From Albula goreensis (taxonomy: Eukaryota > Chordata > Actinopteri > Albuliformes > Albulidae): 64,000 bases of DNA. Below the pieces are notes generated by a model, which was given only the letters and a program-made list of their open reading frames with translations, did no database searches and was not told the origin of the DNA. Within the stretch, counting starts at the first letter, position 1. Each line of letters starts with the position of its first letter. Below are positions 50,401-62,900 of the stretch, in pieces. The position numbers and the translations under genes were made by a program. Location: the NCBI GenBank assembly GCA_022829145.1, contig CM040745.1, forward strand, positions 22,412,906-22,476,905. Direction: 5' to 3'.

Positions 50401-51523
50401 TTTGCATGGATGGTAATCTCCTCACCTGCAGTATGACACAGGAAGTCTTTTGGCCATCAGATCCTCCTGGCAGATGGGACATACATCCCCTGTTTCAATG
50501 TCCTTCTGCTTCACACCCCCACCCTCCTCAGTTAGCTGTGGCGAGGGAGTTTTCACTTGGTGGGGAGTCCTTGCCTTGTGCAGATCCTGAACCATTTCAT
50601 TGATCTGTCTGTCCACCAGGCCCAGCTGGAAACAGTCTGGCAAGATACAGAGTGATTGCGAGTGATTTTAAATAGGACATTATTGAAACAGGTTATGGAG
50701 AACATTATGGGAAGATGTAGTCTAATCAACAGTTGATGTAAAACCTACCCAATGCATGGTTGTATCTTTTAAAATGAAACACACATTTAAAATAATTTCA
50801 CAATAAATCAGTAATTAATTAATTAATCAATCTATAAATAGCAACAACTTACACTCGTGATCTCTGGGAAGTCTGAATTTTCTTATTAATACCCTAGGGA
50901 AAAAATGACTCATGAAAAGGTACTTTGATTTTTTTTGCATAGCTTGAAAATACATTATCTATGCATATAGGTATGCATACTTACCAACAGATATGCTTGC
51001 AGAGGTCTTTCTCTTTGATATATGTAAGACATGTGCAGGTATGAGGGTTTCCTAAGCATACCTTAGAAATGAACAAATGATTAAGAGTCTAAGCACACAT
51101 TACTGCATCTGCTGAACAGAGTAGGAATCTGCTGCTTTGCCATAAGATTACGGGTTCAAATGCCTCATAAATCAGGAAACAAAAGCCTGGATTCAACAAA
51201 AGCCTGGATTTTTTAAAATATATATAATTATTTTTTGTTTGTTTGTCTGAAGTTCCTCTGAAGAAAAATAAAGTCATTATATTCCATTAGTACATATTGG
51301 TACTAAAACATGTTTTGTACATGAACATCATTCAATGTAGGCTATAAAATCATAAAAATAAACATAATTTTACTTTGAACTTCTTGGATTCTCCTTCCTC
51401 CTTCAGGAGAAACCCGGTTGGTCCAAATTCTTTCAGGATGAATATGGTTGTATTCAGAGCCTGGTCTTGATGCAAGTGGACTACATCACTCACAGTGTAT
51501 CTCCAGAGACTTTTCCGGAACAT
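46661..51523 (-). CDS. zswim2: ZSWIM2 (MEX-type) E3 ubiquitin ligase, complete in nine coding exons
   Basis: On the - strand, joining 51523-51374, 51061-50985, 50893-50853, 50636-50426, 50103-49852, 48503-48419, 48335-48238, 47671-47506 and 47416-46661 gives 1836 bases, 611 residues plus stop (human about 633). A SWIM finger lies at C59-x-C61-x9-C71-x-H73. The first RING has C142, C145, C159, C163, H168, C171, C190, C193. The ZZ finger has C230, C233, C242, C245, C254, C257, H263, H266. The second RING has C339, C342, C357, H359, H362, C365, C376, and Asp379 at the usual last cysteine position. This module order is diagnostic of ZSWIM2, a testis-enriched ligase linked in mammals to ubiquitination and death-receptor apoptosis. 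Key stretches are HQDQALNTTIFILKEFGPTG, DLCKHICW, CPICQEDL, KCPLCREAFEP and QQCRLCLKSF. The tail after residue 385 is poorly conserved and looks disordered. The ATG at 51523 (G at -3) gives MFRK, similar to the human start. Intron 7 appears to be GC-AG. Confidence 0.93.
47506..47671 (-). CDS. zswim2: zswim2 coding exon 8 (second RING, N half)
   Basis: Encodes STVKHEKVPEHIVKSLLP through CRLCLKSFLLGQHVKHLPCH and HK. The acceptor is a tandem TAGTAG (AG at 47673-47672 or three bases on), which would give isoforms differing by one Ser. Donor GTAGGT, phase 0. Confidence 0.9.
48145..48195. repeat. Fish-type SINE/LINE 3' tail fragment
   Basis: GCATTTAGCATCTGCTAAAT followed by GGCTGCAAATGTAATG resembles the widespread teleost retroposon tail of the form 'gcgtctgctaaatgnntgtaatg'. 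It lies in zswim2 intron 7, about 45 bases past the GC donor. Recognised from memory. Confidence 0.45.
48238..48335 (-). CDS. zswim2: zswim2 coding exon 7, ending at a GC splice donor
   Basis: Encodes KRFHQWTSLRQSRSRKSG and a variable acidic linker ending DDQY. The only donor that gives the phase 2 needed by exon 8 with good context is CAG followed by GCAAGC (GC at 48237-48236). This also makes the KR-to-HIV interval 46 residues, the same as in my recollection of human ZSWIM2. A GT donor at 48283-48282 (CAG GTGAAT) gives phase 1 and would break the frame. Confidence 0.8.
48419..48503 (-). CDS. zswim2: zswim2 coding exon 6 (ZZ finger core)
   Basis: Encodes CSICNYYYLCEACFNGHC followed by HPQHPFAFRA, the remaining ZZ cysteines and histidines. 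Acceptor TTCCCAACAG, donor GTGAGT, ending in phase 0. Confidence 0.93.
48504..49851 (-). other. zswim2 intron 5
   Basis: About 1.35 kb of AT-rich sequence between the ZZ-start exon and the ZZ core exon. I see no further exon, repeat family or RNA gene in it. Confidence 0.7.
49852..50103 (-). CDS. zswim2: zswim2 coding exon 5 (first RING C half, ZZ start)
   Basis: Encodes YGCGNNVHISCMKVWADHQ, then KCPLCREAFEPMKVLL and DKHLGIICNNCKVCPITGKC. Acceptor TTTTTCTAG, donor GTGAGT, phase 2 at both ends. Confidence 0.95.
50426..50636 (-). CDS. zswim2: zswim2 coding exon 4 (first RING, N half)
   Basis: Encodes CFQLGLVDRQINEMV, a variable linker, then VCPICQEDLMAKRLPVSYC with the first RING ligands. Acceptor TCTTGCCAG, donor GTGAGG, ending in phase 2. 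Confidence 0.94.
50853..50893 (-). CDS. zswim2: zswim2 coding exon 3 (41-base microexon)
   Basis: Encodes W-VLIRKFRLPRDHE between acceptor CCCTAG and donor GTAAGT. Phase 2 in and phase 1 out join both neighbours without a break, and the peptide matches the WVLLRKFKLPR region of ZSWIM2. Confidence 0.92.
50985..51061 (-). CDS. zswim2: zswim2 coding exon 2 (SWIM finger)
   Basis: Encodes VCLGNPHTCTCLTYIKEKDL and then CKHIC, holding all four zinc ligands of the SWIM motif. Acceptor TTTCTAAG, donor GTAAGT, ending in phase 2. Only 77 bases, so found by motif and phase. Confidence 0.93.
51115..51215. repeat. Possible tRNA-derived SINE fragment in zswim2 intron 1
   Basis: GGGTTCAAATGCC near 51152 resembles a polymerase III B box. 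It is followed by a short duplication (AAAAGCCTGGATT twice, 51181-51210) and an A/T tail. No A box or tRNA fold is convincing. Confidence 0.25.
51374..51523 (-). CDS. zswim2: zswim2 coding exon 1
   Basis: Fifty codons from MFRKSLWRY to EGESKKFK, phase 0 at the donor GTAAAA. An acceptor-like CCCCACAG lies 12 bases upstream of the ATG (AG at 51536-51535), so this exon probably starts at 51534 behind a non-coding first exon. Confidence 0.88.
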
Positions 51524-52113
51524 GACCAAAGCATCTGTGGGGACTGGGCACAGAAAGGCAGCAGACATAGGCCTACATTCAAACAAACTTGGTGTGTCAC
51601 TTGAAAACTCTGACAACCACATGCACAAAATGCAATATAGATTACTACACCTTCTACAATTACATATGATATCTATCTATTTATCTATTCTATATATATA
51701 AAAGCCTACCAAAGAAGAATACTACTGGCAATAATTACTAAGGTAACAGTTTTTGTTTGTTTGTTTTACAGTCATTGATAAATTGAATGTGAAACGGAAC
51801 GACAATAATTATTCGTTTTAACTGCGAATGTTCCTACAATGGTAATGGCTCTCCACAATAATGCTGCCAATTGCCAGTGGTAGGCCTAGTTGGCGCATAA
51901 CATGGGCCAACTACAGCACCAGCTCGCTGGCTAACATTACATTAATAGGTTAGCTTATGCTGTACAAAAACAAGCGAAGGTTACTATTTGTAGTATAAGT
52001 ACTATACATCTTCAATACTTTAGACAGTGATTTTAACCAAGGTGTGAAAATACTATGAACACAATATTTATTCCACGATATAGATTTAGATGGAAGGTTT
52101 GCAGAGTACTTAC

Positions 52114-52200
52114 AAGCACAGCCTTGCTGGCAGACAGTGTTTGTTTACAGTATCCATAGTTACAGCTCTCTTACAAATGACGTGAGGTCGGTCCTGCATT
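52114..52200 (-). promoter_or_regulatory. Candidate zswim2 first non-coding exon and promoter
   Basis: On the - strand a strong donor GTAAGT follows position 52114, and an acceptor lies just before the zswim2 ATG at 51536-51535. Upstream are a CRE-like TGACGTGA (+ strand 52178-52185) and an imperfect RFX X-box-like palindrome GTATCCATAGTTAC (52150-52163). The exon would carry an out-of-frame ATG. Both motifs fit a testis or ciliated-cell gene, but the exon is inferred. Confidence 0.35.
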
Positions 52201-55200
52201 TCTGTCTTTCTTCGAGCCTGAGTTACTGTTGAACATGCCAATGGTAGTTTAATAGTGATATTTCATATTATTTATTTATTTACGCATTAATTAAATATTA
52301 TTGAAAGGTTGTATCACTAAGAAAGAAATGTAAAATTAACTTGTCAACCGTCATACAGATCAGTTTAAGATGGACGAATCACTATCAAAGGCTGGAGATA
52401 TAGCTACACTGGTGTTAAATTGCGATCATAGATACATTTAGCCTCATCGTACATTTAGCAAAAATCACAAATTAGACAACTATTTTACTCTTCAAGTTTT
52501 TACTTCTTGTAAGAGGTAGCAGGTCAAAGCAGACGAGCCACTAGATGACGCTACTGTTAAGAAAATCTCGTCGTGTAAGCACTACAAAGCCAAAGGGGTG
52601 TATTTAATAGAAGGTGGTGGAAGCTTATCTATTTTATCATATTCAATCTAAGGCCGTTAAGGAAGTTAGCAGTAGAATACTTCACTTCACACTGCATTTT
52701 ACGTTCACCTCTAAAATGAAATATAATAATGCGATTGAAATGGATCTTACGCGAATGGATTGTCATTAAAATTAGTAGGCTGTACACTGGTATGTAGCCC
52801 TGGGTTCGCTACAGGCCACTGCTTCATCAATCGGGTTTGTGTTGCCTACACCCTAATATGAATCTCATAAAATTATTATATTCGCTTAACATATGGAAAG
52901 GCATTTCACTTAGGCTACATACATTTTTAATTTCATGCGAATGGTTAATGCTGACCACAATGGACCCGTGTGGCAGCTGGCATTTCAGGGATAAATTGTT
53001 TGTTAACCACAGAAACACATGGAGAGTAATGAGTGACGAGACCAGCCGCAGCCAAACTGCCGCGGTGTAATGCTCGGGTTTGCAATTAAGAAAGTAGCAT
53101 TACGCAGCTTCAGCCGAATCTGATAAGACTGTATGCTAGCTGTGCTGTTATCAATTGGTCAGGAATGCTAAAATACATAAAACATATTCGGTAACTAATT
53201 TAGAATCGCATTGTTTGTAGATTTGTTGTAGTAACATTTCGGATTATATTTTTGGCCCCCAAGGTTATATTTATATGGTTAGAATGGGATGCTTTTTCTG
53301 AACAAGGAAGTTGCCTTAACACAATTGCATGGTCTTGGACATGATTCTAACAAGGGTACTGCTTACCTATACACACTAGTAATATCAATTGATGCACAAA
53401 GCATACTACAACTACCACTTTAAACAACTGCTATGGCTGTTTCCCTACTAATTTTGGAGGCCCGGAGAAACGGAAATGGTGCAGTACACTGTAAATTGTA
53501 CACTATGTTTAGAATGTGTATAAGAAATATACTCCACTTAAAATGGTTTAATTGAACTGGACACTTTGTTGAGACTTGGAAGGTAGGCTAGTTTTAACAA
53601 TCTAAGAACTTTGTTAAATCTTCTTACTGGAAGAAGACCGGCTGATTTTGATAACGTTTCACGATTCACACTCGGTTGGGAAATGAGATCAAGATGTTCA
53701 GAGATGCAGATTGTGCCATCCAGAAATTAAGCAAGTGTACAGATTACTTTGTTTTACTTCTTTTACTTTCTATTACTGTTATTTTTAAAGACCGAACATA
53801 CCCTCTAGTCTGCATCCTTGGATATGAAATGATGAAACAGGTCCAGATTTGGGTAATTCAAATCACATGTGCTGTGAAGGCTAAACTTTCTTTTGTTTCC
53901 TGCTCGGTCTGTACTGTGGGAGGTCATAAACAGGCAGAAGATGATGTGTACACAGTAAGGTCAAGTTGCTCTTCCCATGTGCCAGGGAAGAAAGTGGAAA
54001 ACCTGGGGAGGCACATCTCCAGCAACTTTTCAAATTCAGGGAAAAAGTCTAATAAATATGGATTAGCCCTGGTCTGTGGTATGCTGTTTTGATGTGCAGT
54101 CACACAGGATACAAGCTGGTCATTAAAAAAAAAAAAATGTCTTACTGAATTCCCTCGTTCAACATGGCATCCGTTCTCCAGAACCCCAGCCTTAGCAATT
54201 ATCACTACTTATCCTGTTGCCATCCTGTCTGGTGGTCCGCTACTGCTTAACAGAGGGAGTTGCACAAAGGGCTAAATTTGTCCAGCTTGAATGGCATGTA
54301 AAGAATGTGTGATAGTTTAACCACCATTAGCACTCCATTTCATAACCTGAAGCAAAGAACATTGAACATTGATTTTATTTGAAATGCAGTGCTGATGTTG
54401 CTAATGTATGTAAGTGTTTGCAGGCATTCATGAATGAGCAAACGTGTCTGTGTGAGAGAGGGTTTCCACTCATTTCCCACAGTTGTTTAATGTTATAACA
54501 AATAATATGCACAACCATTTCCTAAAAAAAAAACAAATTGTATTATTTATATAAATTGTCAAGGCACTCTGCAAGCTCTAATTGGGAAAAGGCTTTATTT
54601 TCATTTTCTGTTAATTCAAAGGAAAACTCTAAAGTTGTCCAGCGATGCTGTTGTTGGACATGGATTCGTCACTTTTGAAATGTGATGACAGCAAAGCTGT
54701 GCAGAGTCCCTCAATATGCTCTGAATTTTCACTTCTGCTTTTGTTTCGAAATGATTCAACACATTTCCAAAGAATCATTCATACATGCATACGGTAGTGC
54801 CTTCAAACAGGAGTGGAGCTAATATGGGGTGTGCAACAATAGCTAAAATAACTGGATATATGTCAAAACTCTTTTCATCTGATAACTGAACTAAGCACAA
54901 AAAACTACTTGTGCAATCAAGAAAATAAATTGCCCTTATGATATTCCATACTTGCATCAAAACTTAGTTGGAACTTATCTATGACTGACTCATGCTGTGC
55001 TTCGCATAGTAAATATATTAATTTGCAGTGGCTGTTGCAAATATTCTTTAATGTGTATTTTAATTTTTTTAATATTGAGCTGTCACAATATCCTAATAGG
55101 ACTAGTCTTTTCATGTGGTCAATATCTGCTTAATACAAACTCTCATTACGAACACTGATACTCTGAAAGCATAACCATTTTAATAATTTCAGTCCTGTGA

Positions 55201-56689
55201 ACGTTATCTGGCACCAATGTTTTATGTCTTTCTATTTAACGCGGTTGTCTTCAGTAGAGAGCATTTCCACAGTCTATAGATAAATAACACATAACATACT
55301 GTTGAGAATTATGATTATGATTGAAAAAACAGTAAACCCATTCGATGTCAATGTTGTTTTGTTTTCCATGAAAACATTTAGTAAAACTGCTTTATTTTCC
55401 ATACAGAAGTTAAGAATAGGTAATTGGTATGAAGCACACACTAAAATGCTAGCAGTCAAACTGCAGTGAGAAAGCATTTTATCCATATGGTCAATTATGC
55501 TGTATTTTTAATTCCTTGAGTAATGAAATCATGCAAATATTTCATGTTGAGAGTGCAATAATTGCTGATGTGCATGTCTTACTGTGAAGAATTCATTTTG
55601 GTTAGCCAGACAGTATGTGTGTTATATGGTTGTGCATGCAAAATATAAACTGAATTACAGAACTGGATGATGACATCTTTACTTTGCAGGAGATGTAGCT
55701 GATTGTACAGTCATGTGCAATGAATGTAGGAATACTGTGACACAGTAACATTGTGAAAAGGATTCCTCACATTCCACTCTTCAGATGGTACCCACTGTAA
55801 CAAACAAAATGCAATATGACACCAAGCCCTTGACACAAGGAGTCTAGTCAATGAGGACAGAGATATGGTTACCATGATAGTGTAGCTGTTGTGATCCATT
55901 GAGAGATCTGTTTACACATGGTGGTTTGACACAGGTTGGAGGAGGGAACTTTTATGTCACTGTTCACTTGAAAACAGCATGCTGCAATACCCTAAACAGT
56001 GAAGGAAGATAAATAGGGTATAACATTAATTCTGCATGGACACTGATAAAGGAACAACCTTTTGAATGATTGTGTCTAAGAGCCTATGGTAATCTCTGTG
56101 GTGAGGAATTTTACTAAAAAAATGGAATTTTATTTAATTTCAAATTTGTTTGTTAAAACTATTTTTGTGTATTTGTTAAAATGGATTCAATTAAATGTGC
56201 CAAGTTTTTGAAATAGAACTTTGTTAATAACACAGATTGCACTTCATCACAAAATATTTTCTATGTCTATAGGTTATTAAATATACTTCTCAATAATAAA
56301 ATAAATAGAAACTAAGCAAGAGAGAGACAACTGAATTAGACATTTGGGAATCCTATATTAGGTTCGCCTTATGGGACTTATAGCATCTCAATCATGCTTC
56401 TCAGAAATCAGGACCCCAGAAATAGCCTAGTGATGGCCATTCAGCCCAATGAACAAAAATAGTGAAAGAGCTGCTGATTGAGAACCTGTAGAGCACTGTC
56501 TTGAATATTGGTACACTTCTTTTTAGCTGTGACCAGCAGCTCTATAGGTCACTCTGTTGGTTGGTGAGTCGGTTGGTTGGTCTACAAAAATTTCCCCAAC
56601 CTTTGATGGCCACAGTTTTTGCCCTGAATATTGGCTTGGAGGTCAAGTGTGTGTGTGAAGGTGTGTGTCTCTGCTCATGCCAATTGGCT

Positions 56690-56898
56690 AAAAGGGGGCA
56701 TGGCAGTAGGACGGGCCTATCACAAAAAAGGCACATAACTTCTAAATGGATTCACAGACTTGCACAAGATTTTGTGGAAAGGTTGGTCATGACCCAGAGG
56801 ACAGCTGATTAACTATTCATGCAACCTGGCAAAAAGGTGATGTGGCAGTGGGAATGGCCTATAACAAAAAGGTGCATAACTTCTTAATGTATTCACAT
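56690..56898. repeat. Duplicated interspersed-repeat unit
   Basis: The block at 56690-56758 (containing GGCCTATCACAAAAAAGGCA then CATAACTTCT) recurs diverged at 56830-56898 (GGCCTATAACAAAAAGGTGC then ATAACTTCT), offset by 141 bases. This suggests a decayed tandem or minisatellite-like element. Confidence 0.7.
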
Positions 56899-56917
56899 AA
56901 CATGGCCAAACTTTGCA

Positions 56918-56918
<1 letters not shown>

Positions 56919-56953
<35 letters not shown>
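56919..56953. repeat. (AC)n microsatellite
   Basis: About seventeen AC units immediately after the second copy of the 141-base-offset repeat. Confidence 0.95.
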
Positions 56954-56955
<2 letters not shown>

Positions 56956-59900
56956 TAGGACAGGCATACACATACACACAGACACTTTCATTGGTGACGG
57001 TTTTCCCCGCCCCCTTCACGTTAACCATGCCCCTTTCATAAATCATGAACCATTTGTCTCACACTCTTGTGCGAGGCATCAGTGCACTCAGCAGAGAGTA
57101 GTTTTTCTTTTATTAATGTACATGGTCGCAGCTATTGCAAATGGATCACTTTATACAGGGGCAGCATGCTGTAGAAATAATTTTCTGGAAAGAAGACATG
57201 ACTCAGTTACTGTCAGGTCATCTTAAATAATGGGAAATTAACAAACATCATGACCAGGAAACAGGGATTAACTAGGGATTAACACTTACATCCCTCATGT
57301 AAATTACATGTAAATTAGTATTTACCCATGAAAAAATCAATGAAAGTTAGGAGAACTACAGATCATGAATGTTTGTCTCCTCATTGTTATTTCAGAATTT
57401 GACATTATTGCTGATTTTTGTATGCATATTTAATTATACAAATAGTAAGGTAGCATATGTTGTTTATCCAAATATTTCTTTATGAAAAGTTCCATAGCTA
57501 CAAGAGCAAAGGATCATTTGAATGATTTTGCTTCTTTATTGAATTTCAGTTCATTTTTGTTTGTACAGTTGAGTTACATTTTTGCATCACCAGCTTCAGA
57601 TAACAATTTAACAGTTCATGAACATCAAAGATGCCTTTGGAAAATAGTGATTGCATATTGTTAATAAAATATTAATTATTTTTTTTACACAAATTATTTT
57701 GAGAAATAATAAATATGAATAAATATAAAGGTTGAATTATAGAAAAATGAAAATAATTTAATGTAAAGAAAGTGAATAAGCTACATGTTTAGTAATGTGA
57801 ATATTGGAAGAAACTAAACAGAGGGGTTATTTCCTGAAACGTTTCTTTTTGAACAGGAACTGTGTGTCTTGCTTTGTCTTGGGTGTGAACATGGAGTCAA
57901 AACACATAAGGCCAAGTCCCCCCACCCCTCTCCCTCCTCTACTTTCCAACTTCCTAGTCTGTCTTGGATAATAAAACAAAGGCTATAACAGCTCAGAGAG
58001 CAAGCATGGTCAAGACCCTGGCACAGCCAAGCAATATCACTTGGCAGTTGACATCACATATATATATAGTTTCTGTTTCAACTGCATGTAATATCTGATT
58101 CACCAGTGGATACACCAGTAATATATTCCTACCAGGGGATATTCATTTTGAATCATACTTTCATTTGTAAATCTTAATGTTACCTGGCAGATACCTGCCA
58201 GATATACATGTTTGCACTGCTGTCTGGTGTTTTCACAGCGAAATACAACCCTCACAGCTTACTGGACATCCATATAACAGGACATTGTGTCTTGTTGTGG
58301 GAGTTCACATCCACTTGAGGTCTAAAGGTCAGCAGCTTCACATTTTTCCTGAGCAGAGAGCTGGGCCTGGCTTCTGTAAACATGTGTCCTTACATTTCTG
58401 TCATCCAGTCGATCCAAGTTCTGTTTTTTTTTATCACTCTAACAGTTTAATCAGTCAGCAATATTAACTTTCCAAACTTTGTTTGTGAGGAAAAACAAAT
58501 AGTATACATATATTACATAAATAATTTATACATGCTAAAATCAAAGGGCAAATGTCAAGTTTTAAAATGAACAATTTAAGGTTTTTACTAAAAGTGGAGT
58601 GTGAAAAAACACACAGAACCTGCCTTAGGCACAAAGGCACACAAAGCTTGTGAGTGCACATAGGCCACAGTTTGCATTTCCTCATGGCTCCTCCACTCCC
58701 ATGCTGCTTCCCGTCGGAGAGGCCTGGGGAGGATCTGATAAGCCTGGTGATGGTCACCCAGGGTCAGATGTCACTGTCTCCATGGCGGCCACTTAGAGGG
58801 ATGGCCGTGTGCTCAGCCATGTGCTCCCATGGTCATTCAGGAAGTCCAGAGGCTGTCTCAGCTTAATGAAGCACAAATACAGGAAAGAAACTCATACTGG
58901 GAGATCTGATGTACTATCATCTACAACTCTTCACAGATGAAGAACTATGAAATAGCATACTTGCTAAACCAATAATTGCTGGGAACATTTTTGATAAACA
59001 GCATGTGTATTAGGTGGTTGGCAGTCCCAGTCTTTTTATAAATCATGATGGGAGCATTGTTTTAAAAGAGTTTCTGCTTTGCAAGTGTTGGAGTCACAGT
59101 GCTGTTTTCACATGGGTCTATCATTCCCAATTGCCATCTATTTTCCCCTTTTGGAATGTTTTCCAGAATTTATTTGTCCAAGGAAAAAGATGTGAAGCAG
59201 CTGTTTTTCATGCTGTGCTAAGTTACAGCATCTTGCTGTACTCGTGTGGGTTCAGTTAATTTGCTCATATTATTCTATGACTTTGTCATGACCACTTCAT
59301 TCATTGGTAGCACAATCTTGTCACACAGTATTTTTCTTTTTCTTTCAAGATAACATAAAGCCACCATTAAGGTAAATTTAACCCTGCTGGGAATTGTAAT
59401 AGCATGGCTGGAACTATAAAATAAGTATTTTTAGTTTTGCAGAAGCAGCTCAGTAATTTCAAAGTGAAGTAAATTCAAGTAAAATGGCTTGCCCAAATTC
59501 ATTTTTGCCATACGATGAGTTGTTGAGAAGTTGGAGCAGAAGTTGTTGGTGTTAAGAAGCTGGAGCAGAACTGCTAGAGCATGTATAAAGACGGGTAGAG
59601 TTCATGGTTTAAGTAAATGTAGGTGTGTCCTGGACATAACATGCAGTGTTCAAATCAGAGTACTGTCTCTCATTCCCTTTAAATCAAATAGCAGTTGCAC
59701 AAACACATTGCCATATTATCTGAGAATTTCCTTGATGAGAAGAACAGTGAGACAAGAACAGACAAGACACTAAATCTCTGTATCCTGTTGTGCTTATAAT
59801 TGGGCTTTATACCTGGTTTTGGGTTGTCTAAGCTCAGTAGATGTGCGCTGACTGACAATACATTATTGATGCACTTGCATTGGTCTGAAACTAGCAAAGC

Positions 59901-62900
59901 AACTTGTGAATTAATTACTGCTGCTTAGTGAATGAGAAATATGTCCCTTAGTCAGAAATGCTGAAGGTCAGTATTGGTTCCAGAAAATCAACATATATAT
60001 ATATACCCTGACTTGGGGAGGGTATTTATCTCAAGATCAAAATCCTACTCACTCAGTGTCTCATGCAGCAAGAACAAGGGACAACAGACAAGGGATTTGT
60101 AAGAGCATACAGTCCAAATCTGAAGCCAGTGTGTTTTTTATTTAATTTAAAACTAGATAAATGTATGTACCACATAACAAATATTCACCATTTATGATTT
60201 AATGATCTATTTTTTAGATTGTCCTTTGTGTTGTGAGGGTATGCTAGTAAAAACCTTTACATCACTGTGTGTTGAATGAGCCATTTCAGGTGGGGCTAAA
60301 ATTAATTGGATTTTAAACATATCTCCCAGTGAGCAGACAGTTAAGCAAGTTGTGGGAAACATGGAGAATCAGTAACTGCTGCAGAGAATATGGAATGAAA
60401 ATAGGGCTCCGCTCAGGGAGTGACAAAGTCCAGCAGTGCCCTAAGAGTTACACCAATGTCAAGCAGAGGTCATTTCTGTTTAGTTAACTTGACTTTCTCA
60501 TGGTAACGGACATGAAAACCCCATTGCCCTGTATTTCACACAAATGCTTCACTGTGCTCTTTCTTGCTTTCTCTCAGCTGTTAAAATAATGGAAACCTTT
60601 TGCACAGATACCCTACCAAGATAACATTCATGTTTTGCAATTGTTATCATGACACAAGTTATCTCCTTGCCAACCACAGTGTTGCCTGTTTCCACTCCAA
60701 ATGAATTGAATTATTTTCTGAATTTAATTAAAAAAAGGATTTTTTTGTGGATAATCTGTAATTGTATGAAAAATTGTTATTATTTAAACAATAAAAATAT
60801 TTTAATGTTTAAATGATCACACTTTAAATATGAGACCAATTTCAAAATTGAATGTTTATATTTAATGAGCATGATATGTCACTGACAAATCTCAATAAAC
60901 AAATTCCATTCCATGGGTTACAGGGAAATGATGTCCCATGGCCAGAACACTATGATGTATGTGAGTGGACTGATCTCTTTTCTCTGTCTTCTAAGAGTGG
61001 TATGAACCAGTCCATGAAAGGCAGATTGATCATATTTTTTATTATGTACTTCTTACCACAATAACATGTTGCACACACCAGCACACATGTACAGCTACTT
61101 GGAAGTATGCACAGCTCCCTAACACAGGTACAATTCCAAATAAACATGTAAATGGGATATCAACATGATATAACAGCAACACATTTAAATAGTAAGACCA
61201 TCCATTAGAGTTATCTTTCCAAGAGTTGAAGTAATAAGAGCTGTGGAAACATTTACTTTGCAAGTGATGAACAGCTGTAGAGGTTGCTATGTGGCATTCA
61301 CCTTCACATGTAATCGACACCCTATAAAATAATAAATTTCTTTATTAAGGAAAGCCTTACAGGTTCAAATTAAGGTCAACAAGATCATTTTCACTGCACT
61401 TCTGCAGTAACTATATCTCACTGTCTGACCCATTTGTCTTTCAAAGACAGACAGATTTACAGCATAAAGAGGTACTGATAGAAACAAAAAACCTTTGTAA
61501 CCAGTGAATATCTCAATGGTGGCTTTCCAGTAGAATATAAGAGAGACTAGAGGCAACTGGATTGGAGTGCAGTAACAGTTTTACCTTACAACCCCACATC
61601 ACTATCCACGTACACCAAATTTAACTAATACTAGCTAGCAAGTTAGCTTGTTCTTGGGTTAAGTTTCATCCACTTGCTGTATCAAAACCAACTTCAGTGC
61701 AGCAAAGAACACAGATTTTCCAATTTCTGTGTTTTCTCTCTGTCGGCTCTCTGATGATCCACAAATTCCCTTCAACAAATGTTGATCTGATGCCTGGGTG
61801 CAGTAAATGAGAAGATGGAAACAAACTAAGGGTATGAGTTTCTTTCGGGTTTTAGACAGCTGAATTATAAATGTTGAGAGGGGTATTTCCTGTCTAATTG
61901 GCATAAGAATGACTAATATTCTTTTAATACATTTAATTTGTGTGTAAATCATGCAAAATAGCCTTTGCCATCTGAGGCAATTGCAGTTTAATTAATGATT
62001 AATCTCCTTCCCACAATGGGTGTGATACCCTTTGTCTTTTTATTTGGAAAAGGCTAAAGCACACCCATGCATGCATCCTTTCTGATGTAATTTATTTTAT
62101 TCTTTAATTTTACTGGTGTGTTGTGTGTATAGAAATAATAGTTCATTCTATGTTCTACAGTTAAAGCTGAGATGTGTCATTTAATAAGAAGTGGATGGGA
62201 ACACTGCATTGGATTGATCTGGATCTGTTATAGTTATATGGGAAAATGGTTGTCATCGAGCTGTGTCTACAGTCTTCAAATCTGAAGTCCATTTTAGACA
62301 AAAACCTTTTTATTATGTAATAAAAACACATCAAATTTCAACCACATTTGTAGGTAGTATTCAGCCTGTTGAAAAAAAAAATATTGAAGTAAAACTGATA
62401 TTATGAACACAGTATTGAAAAAGATTGATAAGATTGTTATGTTGTCTAAAAGCAATTAGTCATAAAACAAGACTGTTTGTAGAAAGTATAAAAATACATA
62501 AATCCAATAAGCTATTTAACTGTGTCAAAAGGTTCAGCTTGTATTTTTCAACTTTAGAAAGGTGTTACAGCAAAAGAGAAACAACAAACAACTTTCATTT
62601 TCATATAACTCACATTTTTCAGTTGTCTTCCATTCCCTTTTGCCCAAACGTCAGTTTGACGTTTCTAGAGATGTATGACTTTACATATAGACAAATATAT
62701 GCATGTAGACTAACCTAAATAAATGTGCATGTGCACACTCAGAAAATGAGAGAATTTCCCCAGCACCCCACAAATCAGCCAATTACTATTGCAATAAGCA
62801 TCAAATATAATGACCATAATGACTCATAACTCATATAAATTCTAATAACTCACGAACCAGCCACATTTGGATTTCATTCACTGCCTCATAATTCACCAAG

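Noticed and set aside
51100..51180. tRNA gene around GGGTTCAAATGCC
   Set aside because: No A box at the right spacing and no acceptor or anticodon stem can be folded; at best a SINE relic.
53676..54092. 138-codon + strand frame downstream of zswim2
   Set aside because: One hydrophobic stretch (YFVLLLLLSITVIF) but no family match. It opens at a non-ATG codon with the first ATG at 53694, and there is no sign of splicing or promoter context.
58464..58866. Candidate CALCRL exon beyond zswim2
   Set aside because: The frames do not match any CALCRL segment I remember; in human that gene is also far from ZSWIM2.
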